Assembly: GCF_030151085.1 (NCBI RefSeq)
Contig: NZ_JASLER010000044.1
Location: forward strand, 1 to 64,000
Length of the DNA: 64,000 nt
DNA from: Bacteroides sp.
Lineage (GTDB): Bacteria; Bacteroidota; Bacteroidia; Bacteroidales; Bacteroidaceae
Reading direction: 5' to 3'
A model generated the notes under the pieces. It did no database searches, was not told the origin of the DNA, and saw only the letters and a list, made by a program, of their open reading frames with translations. Shown piece after piece: positions 19,139 through 28,359 of this stretch. Position 1 is the stretch's first letter, and every line of letters starts with the position of its first letter. The position numbers and the translations under genes were made by a program.

Positions 19139-19561
19139 CTAAATTATGAATACGGAATAAAATGCCAGATACCGCCTGGGTTCCGGTGGAGAGGGTGGAA
19201 ATGTGTATAAAGACGTCTGCAATGTAGCAACAGGCACAGGCATGAGCGACTGTACCAATTCTTTGCAAAGCAAAAACATAACCGGAGTCATTACGGGCGT
19301 TGGATTCTGCCCTTTCAATAAATCTACTTTATAAACAGTGGAAGTACAGCAGTCTTCTTCATCCGAGTAGTCGGTATGAGACAAGGCAGTATGTTGGTCT
19401 GCCTGATAAGTCTGTTGAGCATGATGTTCGTGCTGTCCTTCACAACATTCGTGTGTAATTCGGCAACTTACACAGTAACAATGAATCACAGCAACGCCTG
19501 CCCCCGCAAAAATAATGAGCAGAGAGAACAATACAGCTGCTATGTAGCGATAAGCATTCAT
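19139..19561 (-). CDS. His/Cys-rich small membrane protein, metal locus
   Basis: 140 residues from ATG 19561; an upstream ATG at 19573 lies only 6 bp from the tRNA end. One N-terminal membrane helix (YIAAVLFSLLIIFAGAGVAVI) is followed by a metal-ligand-rich stretch: HCYCVSC, HECCEGQHEHHAQQ, DCC. The rest is Pro-rich. I recognise no family. First gene of a minus-strand trio with a TonB-dependent receptor and an HMA protein, so metal sensing, capture or delivery is a fair guess. The adjoining tRNA gene is directly upstream on the same strand. Confidence 0.6.
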   Translation of the reverse strand: MNAYRYIAAVLFSLLIIFAGAGVAVIHCYCVSCRITHECCEGQHEHHAQQTYQADQHTALSHTDYSDEEDCCTSTVYKVDLLKGQNPTPVMTPVMFLLCKELVQSLMPVPVATLQTSLYTFPPSPPEPRRYLAFYSVFII

Positions 19562-19579
19562 CGTATTTATCATGTTGTG

Positions 19580-19651
19580 TAGTCTCGCCGGGAATCGAAC
19601 CCGGATCTAAAGTTTAGGAAACTTCTATTCTATCCATTGAACTACAAGACC
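19580..19651 (-). tRNA. tRNA-Arg (anticodon CCU)
   Basis: 72-nt cloverleaf: acceptor GGTCTTG/CGAGACT, D arm GTTC..GAAT, anticodon arm GAAGT-TTCCTAA-ACTTT (CCU, reads AGG), T arm CCGGG-TTCGATT-CCCGG, discriminator A; CCA is not encoded. Confidence 0.95.
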
Positions 19652-19732
19652 TTGATAGACAATCAGCCCTTTTTGTAGAATATTTGTAGAACTTCTATGT
19701 CTTTTCTACACCGCGCAGTTAGATTGCGGGCA

Positions 19733-19740
19733 CAAAGATA
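19733..19740 (-). promoter_or_regulatory. -7 promoter box (TATCTTTG) for tRNA-Arg and possibly the metal locus
   Basis: Minus-strand TATCTTTG about 82 bp upstream of the tRNA 5' end. No separate promoter fits in the few bases between the tRNA and the His/Cys-rich gene. Confidence 0.4.
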
Positions 19741-19858
19741 ATGTATTCTGCTGATTTTCCGAAAAAAGTTTTGTTAATCCGATTAACTTTCCGAAATTTG
19801 CCTGCGCTCGAAACAAATTCAGAAACAAATTCATTATATAACATTATAAATCTAAGTT

Positions 19859-21706
19859 ATGGCTAACGACATGATGGTCCAAGAACTGGAGCAAGTGGTA
19901 GTCCGCTTCTCCGGAGACTCCGGTGATGGTATGCAACTCGCCGGCAACATCTTTTCAACAGTTTCGGCTACGGCGGGAAATGACATCAGTACATTCCCCG
20001 ACTACCCGGCAGATATCCGTGCCCCGCAAGGTTCACTTACCGGCGTATCCGGTTTTCAGGTACATATCGGAGCGGATAAAGTCTATACTCCGGGTGATAA
20101 ATGTGACGTATTGATAGCAATGAATGCCGCCGCATTGAAGACTCAGTATAAGTTTGCTAAACCTACTGCTTGTATCATCATCGATACAGATGCTTTCCAG
20201 AAGTCAGACTTGGAAAAAGCTGCTTTCAAAACCGATAATCCTATTGAAGAAATGGGTATCAAGCAAGATGTTATTGCCGCTCCTATCTCCCAAATGGTAA
20301 AAGATTGCTTGGCAGATACCGGAATGGACAACAAAGCCATGCTGAAAAGCCGCAATATGTTTGCTGTAGGTCTGGTATTCTGGTTGTTCAACCGCGACAT
20401 GAAAGCAGCAGAAGAATTCTTGCGCGAGAAGTTTGGAAAGAAACCCGAAGTTGCCGAGGCAAATATCAAGGTGATGCATGCCGGTTACGACTACGGACAT
20501 AATACACACTCTTCCGTAGCCCACACTTATAAGATTGGTAGCAAGGCCAAAGCCAAAGGTACTTACATGGATATCATGGGTAATAAGGCTACTGCTTACG
20601 GCTTCATGGCCGCTGCCGAAAAAGCAGGTTTGAAGCTCTTCTTAGGTTCTTATCCTATCACTCCTGCAACCGATGTACTACACGAACTTGCCAAACATAA
20701 ATCATTGGGTGTAATGACCGTACAATGTGAAGACGAGATTTCGGGTTGTGCTACAGCAGTCGGCGCTTCTTTCGCAGGTGCACTGGCAGTAACCACTACT
20801 TCCGGTCCCGGTGTCTGCCTGAAGTCGGAAGCCATGAACCTGGCAGTAATTACCGAACTTCCGTTGGTCGTTCTCGATGTTCAGCGCGGTGGCCCTTCTA
20901 CCGGTCTGCCTACGAAGTCGGAACAAACTGACTTGTTGCAAGCTTTATTCGGACGCAACGGCGAAAGCCCGATGCCGGTTATCGCTGCTACTTCTCCTAC
21001 AAACTGCTTCGATGCTGCTTTCAATGCTTGTAAAATAGCTTTGGAACACATGACTCCGGTTGTCCTGTTGACCGATGGTTTCGTTGCTAACGGTTCGGGT
21101 GCATGGAAGTTGCCTAACATGGATGAATATCCTACCATCAATCCTCCGTACGTTACTCCAGAGATGAAAGATAACTATGCTCCTTACAAACGCAATCCGG
21201 AAACCGGTGTACGCTACTGGGCTATCCCGGGTCAGGAAGGATATACTCACATCTTGGGTGGCTTGGAAAAAGACAGTAATACGGGAGCAATTTCTACTGA
21301 TCCTGAAAACCACGACCTGATGTGTCGCCTGCGTGCCGAGAAGGTTGCCAAGATTCAGGTGCCTGATGTAGAAGTACAAGGTTGCGTAGACGATGCTGAC
21401 CTGTTAGTTGTTGGTTTCGGTGGTACATACGGTCACTTGTATTCTGCCGTTGAGGAAATGAACAAAGCCGGCAAGAAAGTAGCACTCGCTCACTTCACTT
21501 ACATCAATCCGTTGCCAAAGAATACGGAAGCCGTACTGAAGAAATACAAGAAAGTGGTAGTTGCTGAGCAGAATCTGGGACAATTCGCCGGATACCTGCG
21601 CATGAAGATAGACAACTTCACTCCTTATCAGTTCAATGAAGTCAAGGGACAACCGTTCGTAGTAGCTGAATTGGTTGACGCCTTCACCGAGATTTTAAAC
21701 AAGTAA
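19859..21706 (+). CDS. korA: 2-oxoglutarate:ferredoxin oxidoreductase, alpha subunit (gamma-alpha fusion)
   Basis: 615 residues. The N-terminal ~190 residues form the gamma-type domain (FSGDSGDGMQLAGNIF). The alpha domain follows (ATAYGFMAAAEKAGLKLFLGSYPITPATDV; GGPSTGLPTKSEQTDL), and a transketolase-C-like end (VVGFGGTYGHLYSAVEEM) completes it. With KorB it makes succinyl-CoA from 2-oxoglutarate and reduces ferredoxin, or the reverse reductive reaction in anaerobes. The partner gene follows after 24 bp. Two tandem 12-bp repeats (GAAACAAATTCA, 19810-19833) lie just upstream. Confidence 0.94.
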   Translation: MANDMMVQELEQVVVRFSGDSGDGMQLAGNIFSTVSATAGNDISTFPDYPADIRAPQGSLTGVSGFQVHIGADKVYTPGDKCDVLIAMNAAALKTQYKFAKPTACIIIDTDAFQKSDLEKAAFKTDNPIEEMGIKQDVIAAPISQMVKDCLADTGMDNKAMLKSRNMFAVGLVFWLFNRDMKAAEEFLREKFGKKPEVAEANIKVMHAGYDYGHNTHSSVAHTYKIGSKAKAKGTYMDIMGNKATAYGFMAAAEKAGLKLFLGSYPITPATDVLHELAKHKSLGVMTVQCEDEISGCATAVGASFAGALAVTTTSGPGVCLKSEAMNLAVITELPLVVLDVQRGGPSTGLPTKSEQTDLLQALFGRNGESPMPVIAATSPTNCFDAAFNACKIALEHMTPVVLLTDGFVANGSGAWKLPNMDEYPTINPPYVTPEMKDNYAPYKRNPETGVRYWAIPGQEGYTHILGGLEKDSNTGAISTDPENHDLMCRLRAEKVAKIQVPDVEVQGCVDDADLLVVGFGGTYGHLYSAVEEMNKAGKKVALAHFTYINPLPKNTEAVLKKYKKVVVAEQNLGQFAGYLRMKIDNFTPYQFNEVKGQPFVVAELVDAFTEILNK

Positions 21707-21730
21707 TAACCCCGTAAAGAAAGAAACATC

Positions 21731-22735
21731 ATGAGCGAATATACAGCGAAAGATTTCAAAAAAGGACAACCTCGTTGGTGTCCGGGTTGCGGTGACCACT
21801 TCTTCTTGGCTTCACTGCACAAGGCAATGGCAGAAATCGGTATCGCACCGAACGAAACAGCCGTTATCTCCGGTATCGGTTGCTCCAGCCGCTTGCCTTA
21901 TTATATGAATACGTATGCGATGCAGACCATCCACGGACGTGCTGCCGCCATCTCTACCGGTTGCAAGGTAGCCAATCCAAACCTCAGTGTTTGGCAGGTT
22001 TCCGGTGACGGTGATGGTATGGCTATCGGTGGTAATCACTTCATCCACGCTATTCGTCGTAACATCGACATTAACATCCTGTTGTTGAACAACCGTATTT
22101 ACGGTCTTACAAAGGGACAATATTCTCCGACGTCTCCTCGTGGTTTCGTCAGCAAATCATCTCCTTACGGTACAGTAGAAGACCCATTCCACCCGGCAGA
22201 GCTCTGCTTTGGTGCCCGTGGACGCTTCTTTGCACGCTGCGTAGCAACCGATGCAGCCGGAACAGTAGATGTATTGAAAGCCGCTGCCGAACATAAAGGA
22301 ACTACCGTTTGCGAGATTTTGCAGCACTGCGTTATCTTCAATGACAACACTTTCGACGGAGTTTACAAGAAAGAAGGCCGTGCCAAAAACGCTATCTACC
22401 TGCAACATGGCAAACCAATGTTGTTCGGTGAGAACAACGAGTTCGGTCTGATGCAGCAAGGTTTCGGTCTGAAAGTCGTGAAGCTTGGCGAGAATGGTAT
22501 CACCGAAAAAGATATCCTTGTACACGATGCACACTGCGCTGATAACACTGTACAGCTGAAGCTTGCTTTGATGGAAGGTCCTGACTTCCCCATTGCACTC
22601 GGTGTAATCCGCGACGTAGATGCTCCTACCTACGACGAAGCAGTTCACGCACAGATCGAAGAGATCTCCGACAAAAAGAAGTATCACAACTTCCAGGAAT
22701 TGCTAATGACAAATGATACTTGGGAAGTGAAATAA
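21731..22735 (+). CDS. korB: 2-oxoglutarate:ferredoxin oxidoreductase, beta subunit
   Basis: 334 residues. The thiamine-diphosphate site is seen as GDGDGMAIGGNHFIHAIRRN...LNN, and CPGCGDH near residue 18 contributes to the Fe-S ligands with further Cys residues. It completes the KorAB enzyme of the branched TCA pathway. Same operon as korA; the terminator is 25 bp downstream. Confidence 0.94.
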   Translation: MSEYTAKDFKKGQPRWCPGCGDHFFLASLHKAMAEIGIAPNETAVISGIGCSSRLPYYMNTYAMQTIHGRAAAISTGCKVANPNLSVWQVSGDGDGMAIGGNHFIHAIRRNIDINILLLNNRIYGLTKGQYSPTSPRGFVSKSSPYGTVEDPFHPAELCFGARGRFFARCVATDAAGTVDVLKAAAEHKGTTVCEILQHCVIFNDNTFDGVYKKEGRAKNAIYLQHGKPMLFGENNEFGLMQQGFGLKVVKLGENGITEKDILVHDAHCADNTVQLKLALMEGPDFPIALGVIRDVDAPTYDEAVHAQIEEISDKKKYHNFQELLMTNDTWEVK

Positions 22736-22760
22736 ACTCTTATCGCTATAAATTAAAACA

Positions 22761-22789
22761 GAGGCTGTCTAACAAGTTTAGACAGCCTC
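22761..22789 (+). terminator. Terminator of korAB
   Basis: 12-bp perfect stem GAGGCTGTCTAA (22761-22772) / TTAGACAGCCTC (22778-22789), loop CAAGT. Confidence 0.8.
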
Positions 22790-22839
22790 ATCAATTTAGA
22801 AATACAAGTAATCCTGAAAATCAATATTATAATTACACT

Positions 22840-25131
22840 TTATTTTTTCTCTAAGGAGAAGGAATAAGGAGCATCCGAGTCCGCTGTACCTCGCCGGGTA
22901 TTAGGTTTATCGGACATCCGGAAGTTCATCTTTATACCCTGAAGCAAGTTATCGTGCTCCAGATAATTCTTCTCATATTTCTTTCCACCGACTGTGAGTT
23001 CATCAATATATAGATTCACCGCATTATTCTCAGGTGCGTTGATAGTTATATCCGAGCCGTTTTCCAAATGAATCACTGCCTTACGGAAAAGAGGAGAACC
23101 CAAGACATATTGTCCTGAACCAGGACACACCGGATAAAAGCCTAGAGCGGAAAAGACATACCAGGCAGAAGTCTGACCATTGTCCTCGTCGCCGCAATAA
23201 CCATCGGGAGTTGGTGCGTAGAACTTATCCATCACCTGACGAAGTCGCATTTGCGCTTTCCATGGCGTACCGGCATAGTTATACAAATAAATCATATGCT
23301 GCACGGGCTGATTGCCATGCGCATAATTACCCACATTCATCACCTGCATTTCACGTATTTCGTGAATAACACTTCCATAATAACTCTCATCGAAGACAGG
23401 GGGAACAATGAATACAGAATCCAGCATGGATACAAACTGCCGCTTTCCTCCCATAAGATTTATCAATCCTTGCGGATCATGGAAAACAGACCAAGTATAA
23501 TGCCATGCATTTCCTTCGGTGAAAGCATCTCCCCACTTGAAAGGAGAGAAAGGAGCGGCAAAACTACCATCCTTATTACGGCCTCGCATCAAAGATGTTT
23601 CCTTATCAAACAGATTCTTATAATTCATGGCCCGTTTGGCATACAAGTCGATTTCCGATTTAGGACGTCCCAAGACTTTACCCATACGATAGATACACCA
23701 GTCATCGTAAGCATATTCCAGTGTACGGGCAGCATTCTCGCGAATATTCACATCATAAGGTACATATCCTAATTTGTTGTAATATTCACAACCCCAGCGT
23801 CCGGTGGACTTCACAGTGGGATGCTCCTTGTTGGCAGTAGCAATCAGACCTTTGTAGAGTGTCTCTACATCTTCTACTTTCACCCCTTTCAGAAAAGCAT
23901 CGACGATGACCGAAGCGGAGTTGTTACCTACCATGCAATCCCGGTGACCGGGGCTTGCCCATTCCGGATAGAAGCCACTCTCCTTATAGGTATTGAGTAA
24001 TCCTTCCTGAATTTCCTTATTAACCGAAGGATAAATCAGATTCAAGAGTGGGAAGAGACAACGGAAAGTATCCCAAAAGCCTGTATCCGTATACATATAG
24101 CCGGGAAGTACCTGCCCGTTGTAGGGGCTATAATGATAGAATTCTCCTTTCTCATTCAGTTCGTAGAACTTACGGGGGAAGAGGGTAGAACGATAGAGAC
24201 AGGTATAGAACGTCTTCAGCTCGTCATCGGTTCCACCGCTTACTTCCACACGTCCCAAGACATCGTTCCACCGCTTTTTCGCAGACTCACGCACTTGGTC
24301 AAAGCTCTTGTTCTTTACTTCCTGCAAATTGAGCAGCGCTTGTTCCAGGCTGATGAATGAAGAAGCGACCTTCATCTGTACCTGCTCCCCTTTACGGGTT
24401 TTGAAACCGACAATGGCACCTACATGATTGCTTTTCTGCTCCAGAGTATTAAAAATCTTCTTCTCAGCAACCGTATTCACAAACTCGAAATCGCGTTCAA
24501 ACTCTATCACAAACCAGTTGCGGAAGTTATCTGGTACACCGCCATTATTGCGCGTAGAGTAGCCGACAATTCTCCGCTTCTCCGGCTCTACCTTAATGTA
24601 TGAACCTTTGTCGTAAGCATCGATCACCACATACGAATGCTCGTTCTCAGGATAGGTGAAACGGAACGCAGCCCCTCTATCCGAGGGAGAGATTTCTGCA
24701 ACCACATCATAGTCTGCCAGATAAGCACTGTAATAATAGGGCTTTGCAATTTCCGCCTTATGCCCGAACCAACTGGCACGACGTTCTTCGTCGAATTCCG
24801 GTTTCCCCACAACGGGCATTACAGAGAACTGCCCGTAGTCGTTGATCCAAGGGGAAGGCTGGTGTGTTTGCTTGAAGCCACGAATTTTAGTATCGGTATA
24901 GGTATAAGCCCATCCGTCTCCCATCTTTCCGGTTTGCGGAGTCCAAAAGTTCATGCCCCACGGGGTAGCTATGGCAGGATAGGTATTGCCGGTAGAAAAA
25001 GAATGCACCGACTGCGAACCCATCAACGGATTCACATAGTCGGCATAATCACGACTCTCGCCTGCCGCACACAAGCGGCAGGCAGAAAGCATGAGTGATA
25101 CTAGCAGCAACGTTGTCTTTATCTTCCTCAT
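22840..25131 (-). CDS. GH92 family alpha-mannosidase, lipoprotein
   Basis: 763 residues from ATG 25131 (MRKIK); ATG 25137 is two codons upstream. Lipoprotein signal LLVSLMLSAC. GH92 hallmarks: N-terminal beta-sandwich starting YVNPLMGSQSVHS, then the (alpha/alpha)6 domain with TEGNAWHYTW (likely acid Glu539) and GDEDNGQTSAW (D648-E-D650, likely base region). GH92 enzymes are calcium-dependent, inverting exo-alpha-mannosidases. The segment YAHGNQPVQH differs from YAHGNEPSHH of the second GH92 here, so linkage preference probably differs. Last gene of the SusCD operon; its start overlaps the GH99 stop. Confidence 0.93.
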   Translation of the reverse strand: MRKIKTTLLLVSLMLSACRLCAAGESRDYADYVNPLMGSQSVHSFSTGNTYPAIATPWGMNFWTPQTGKMGDGWAYTYTDTKIRGFKQTHQPSPWINDYGQFSVMPVVGKPEFDEERRASWFGHKAEIAKPYYYSAYLADYDVVAEISPSDRGAAFRFTYPENEHSYVVIDAYDKGSYIKVEPEKRRIVGYSTRNNGGVPDNFRNWFVIEFERDFEFVNTVAEKKIFNTLEQKSNHVGAIVGFKTRKGEQVQMKVASSFISLEQALLNLQEVKNKSFDQVRESAKKRWNDVLGRVEVSGGTDDELKTFYTCLYRSTLFPRKFYELNEKGEFYHYSPYNGQVLPGYMYTDTGFWDTFRCLFPLLNLIYPSVNKEIQEGLLNTYKESGFYPEWASPGHRDCMVGNNSASVIVDAFLKGVKVEDVETLYKGLIATANKEHPTVKSTGRWGCEYYNKLGYVPYDVNIRENAARTLEYAYDDWCIYRMGKVLGRPKSEIDLYAKRAMNYKNLFDKETSLMRGRNKDGSFAAPFSPFKWGDAFTEGNAWHYTWSVFHDPQGLINLMGGKRQFVSMLDSVFIVPPVFDESYYGSVIHEIREMQVMNVGNYAHGNQPVQHMIYLYNYAGTPWKAQMRLRQVMDKFYAPTPDGYCGDEDNGQTSAWYVFSALGFYPVCPGSGQYVLGSPLFRKAVIHLENGSDITINAPENNAVNLYIDELTVGGKKYEKNYLEHDNLLQGIKMNFRMSDKPNTRRGTADSDAPYSFSLEKK

Positions 25132-26225
25132 TTCCATGCTGATACTAATTCCGCAGTGCGAGTCAAATAATAATCCGGAGCCAGCGGAGAGTAGTCGATA
25201 TACTCGAATAAATCGCTATCGAAAGGTACGGCAGGTTCAATCTGCGTACCTTCGTGCCACTCGTTGAACGAAGTGATGCCGATATTAAGAGCACCCGATT
25301 CCGTAGCTGCCTGAAACATATCGGTGTAGTACTTTCCGTTCTCGCGGTCACGTGTGGTTGCAGTATTCCAAGGACGTACACGGGTGTCGATATAACCGGG
25401 GCCTACACAAGGGATAAATGTTTTACCGTTTTGCACTGCCCATTCCTGCAAGCCTTTCCAGTTTGCCGGAGTAGAGCCGTATGTAAACCCGGTGGCGGCA
25501 AAGTAGGTATAGAAGCCGTCGAGACCGGACTCCAGGAAGTAATCTTGTTCTTTATCCTTTACCCACAGACCTATGATTTTAGAATCCAGTTCCGTTCCGC
25601 GGATGGTAAGATCTCCCTGTGGAGTACATACGCGCGCCCATTCGGAAGCAGGAGTCAGGTAAGAGTCATAGATGAAGAAGCAGGGCTTGCCTTCCATGCG
25701 GTAGAAAGCCGGATGAGAGCCGAATTGTTTCGTCAGGTCGGCTATATTAGCACGGAGACTTTCGGCACCACGACCAGCGTATGGCTCTATGTGGAAGCAA
25801 ACTTTCATATTGTGTTTGGCAGCCTCATCGAACAGAGTAGGCAAGGCAGGAGAACCGAAGTCATTCGCTCCCCACCAAGTTACTACTACCACGTCGACCT
25901 TGGCCTTTGCCATCATTTCCATGTGGCGTGCTACCGTTACAGGATCGGTGCTGCTATAGTTCTTCAACTCCGGATAGAAGTTTGTGGCAAGATTATCCTG
26001 CCCTTTGATGTCATCGGCATTGCCTTTATAGTCGGCGTTCTTTATCACGCCATGTTCCCAGTGGACTTCTTTACCATTGTGTTCGGTATTGCCATACCAG
26101 TTATAATAGAAAGCAAACACACACTTCTCAGGTTCGACATTCTTTGCCTCCGTGCAGCTTGAAAATTGCGCCGTTGCCAACATGCCCAAGGCAAGAGACA
26201 AGGCTTTAGAAAAGAATTTATTCAT
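25128..26225 (-). CDS. GH99 family endo-alpha-mannosidase / mannanase, lipoprotein
   Basis: 365 residues. Lipoprotein signal (LATAQFSSC, Cys24). GH99 motifs: FAFYYNWYGNTEHNGKEVHW near residue 38, HIEPYAGRG near 145, and the catalytic loop SFNEWHEGTQIEPA with Glu322 and Glu325, which match the E333/E336 pair of characterised Bacteroides GH99 enzymes. The family cleaves internal alpha-1,2-mannosidic bonds in yeast mannan side chains or glucosylated high-mannose glycans, with retention. It is the best substrate marker of this PUL and points to alpha-mannan or mannose-rich glycans. Overlaps the following GH92 gene by 4 bp. Confidence 0.95.
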   Translation of the reverse strand: MNKFFSKALSLALGMLATAQFSSCTEAKNVEPEKCVFAFYYNWYGNTEHNGKEVHWEHGVIKNADYKGNADDIKGQDNLATNFYPELKNYSSTDPVTVARHMEMMAKAKVDVVVVTWWGANDFGSPALPTLFDEAAKHNMKVCFHIEPYAGRGAESLRANIADLTKQFGSHPAFYRMEGKPCFFIYDSYLTPASEWARVCTPQGDLTIRGTELDSKIIGLWVKDKEQDYFLESGLDGFYTYFAATGFTYGSTPANWKGLQEWAVQNGKTFIPCVGPGYIDTRVRPWNTATTRDRENGKYYTDMFQAATESGALNIGITSFNEWHEGTQIEPAVPFDSDLFEYIDYSPLAPDYYLTRTAELVSAWK

Positions 26226-26250
26226 ATAGGTAATGATTCAATGTATCAAT

Positions 26251-28341
26251 TTATTTTTCCATAACTACGACCATAGACTGAGGTCTGATTTCTACTTGTC
26301 CCTTGAATTTGGATGGCGCCTGTTTCTCGGGAGAAACAATAACCAGAGGAGCATTAGAATCGTCGATAGAAACAGTAGCCGTATGAGCTTTCTGTGTATC
26401 GACATTATATGCCACTACCGCTTTCTTACCCGTCTTTCCATTGCGGAATACAGTATATCGGATATTATCTCCGGTTACTTTAGCACCCAGTACATCGAGG
26501 AATTCTGCATTCCACAAGTAGTCGGCATAGCGTTTTCTCAGCTTATCCACTTGTTGACCATAAGCCATGACACGGGGGAATTCATTCAGGCTTCCCTTGA
26601 AATTGCGGACTTCATAGCTCATGGAGTATTTCAGTGCGGCACACATATTCACATGGTTCTTGTCGTTGTGGTCTATCACGGCACAAGCTACCGGAACTTC
26701 CGAGTCAATATAACGCAGTACAGGTTCATGATTGTAGTCGGCACGGGTATAAGTAGCATAATATTGTGCTTGCAAGTCATACGGGCCTTCGCCGGTCATC
26801 AGGAAGTCCGGATTAGACTTCTGGCACATCTCATAGAACTCGCGTCCCAGCAGATCGGCTCCCTGATAGTTGAAGCCCGGAACTTTGTGCCCGTGGTTCG
26901 GGTTGAAGCAAAGCATGGTTCCTGCATGGTGCTGGTTCTCGTCATAAACCATACCCGGAGCACCCAGGTCGAGGCATTTTTGAAATTCTCCGTGCAACTT
27001 CTCGCGAAGGCTCTTATCCATCATACAGAAGATACCGAAGCGACGGGTATTGACGCCTTCCAACTGTGTATAGGTGTTGTAATTATATCCCGGATGGATA
27101 CAGGTATCTCCCTCTGCGTTCCAGGCAAGATTAGGCAAATACTGTTCGTGATAGTCCGTTGTAAGATCCGCCCACGTAAGTTTCGTGAAGAGCAAGATCT
27201 TCACACCTTTCTTATTGGCATCGGCAATTTGCTTCTTGAATTCTTCTACTGTACCCAGACGAGGGTCTAGGGAATGAGAAGGCAAGCCTCTGTCTTGTCC
27301 GCCTTTGGTCCATCCGGTCAATTGGATGGCATCTACACCCCACTTCTTACATTCATCAACATATTTGTTCAGATCTTTCACCTTGAAGTTAATGTTCGTC
27401 TCCGAGGAGTTGATTTGGAGTTGTTGCCAGGAGCTAACACGGTTCAGCCATTCCGCACGATGGGGCGAAACAAACCATGTTGCACGCCACTTCTTATAAA
27501 TATCGACACCATTGTGCCAAGTACCCACGTATGGAGTCATGATAAACGGCACAAGCTCTTTATCCGAATGTGCTTGCAGATAAAGCATTCTAGCCGCTCT
27601 CAAGCGTGTTCTCATCAACCGGCGCTCTCCATTTCCTTTCTTTGAAGTGGCAGTACCGATAAATGCGGCATATGCAGGGGTAGGCACCGTCTCGTATTCG
27701 CAACGAACATACTCATCCAGTTTGTGGTCCATGCTGGAAAGATACAAACCTTGCTTGCCGTTATTAATCAGTGCGAACGAATGTTCCGGGAAATTACACC
27801 AGCCTTTGCCGGCTTCTCTGGGATAAAGTTCCTCGGTATTGAACTTGGTGTAGTTCATGTATTGCAAAAGCAATCTCTCCGTATCGGCAGGAATAGACAC
27901 TTCACCCACGAAAGGCCATGCCAACTGTTCAATGATGACATCAGAGTTATTCACTACTTTTCCACCATAAACCAGTCCGTCCGGAGTCATGGTGATAGTC
28001 CCCGTAAAGGTGACATCCAGTTGCTGACCACCGACGTTCAAGCCCTTCCACACAAAGGTGAGCATATCTCCCTGTATGGTTACTTCCGGGCGCTTTTGTG
28101 AAGCGGCATTGATTACAAAGAAGTTGCCGTTGGCAAGCTTTACATTCGCTTCGAAAGAACAGGCAGCCTTTTCGTCATCCATCACATTCCAGCCGGTAGC
28201 CTTACTCTGTAGGCCCATCAAAGCTCCTTGAGCCAAGTCTACTTCGGCTTTCATCTTCTCATTTTCCAGCAAATACTTCTGCTGTGCTCCCAACCCCATA
28301 GTGAGTAGAAGCATGGATACTATTATTGATATTTTCTTCAT
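26251..28341 (-). CDS. Putative glycoside hydrolase, DUF6259-like (paralogue 1)
   Basis: 696 residues from ATG 28341 (MKKISIIV); ATG 28347 is also possible. Signal peptide ending GLGAQ, so secreted or periplasmic. An N-terminal beta-sandwich (about 20-270) precedes a (beta/alpha)8-type domain with acidic motifs VYDENQHHA and MTGEGPYDLQ, then a small C-terminal beta domain ending VEIRPQSMVVVMEK. The architecture matches DUF6259 proteins annotated beside PULs; the activity is not known to me. It is paralogous to the next gene upstream, 18 bp away, and both sit between SusCD and GH99/GH92, so a mannose-containing substrate is likely. Confidence 0.65.
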   Translation of the reverse strand: MKKISIIVSMLLLTMGLGAQQKYLLENEKMKAEVDLAQGALMGLQSKATGWNVMDDEKAACSFEANVKLANGNFFVINAASQKRPEVTIQGDMLTFVWKGLNVGGQQLDVTFTGTITMTPDGLVYGGKVVNNSDVIIEQLAWPFVGEVSIPADTERLLLQYMNYTKFNTEELYPREAGKGWCNFPEHSFALINNGKQGLYLSSMDHKLDEYVRCEYETVPTPAYAAFIGTATSKKGNGERRLMRTRLRAARMLYLQAHSDKELVPFIMTPYVGTWHNGVDIYKKWRATWFVSPHRAEWLNRVSSWQQLQINSSETNINFKVKDLNKYVDECKKWGVDAIQLTGWTKGGQDRGLPSHSLDPRLGTVEEFKKQIADANKKGVKILLFTKLTWADLTTDYHEQYLPNLAWNAEGDTCIHPGYNYNTYTQLEGVNTRRFGIFCMMDKSLREKLHGEFQKCLDLGAPGMVYDENQHHAGTMLCFNPNHGHKVPGFNYQGADLLGREFYEMCQKSNPDFLMTGEGPYDLQAQYYATYTRADYNHEPVLRYIDSEVPVACAVIDHNDKNHVNMCAALKYSMSYEVRNFKGSLNEFPRVMAYGQQVDKLRKRYADYLWNAEFLDVLGAKVTGDNIRYTVFRNGKTGKKAVVAYNVDTQKAHTATVSIDDSNAPLVIVSPEKQAPSKFKGQVEIRPQSMVVVMEK

Positions 28342-28359
28342 ATACATTGAGGGGTTATA

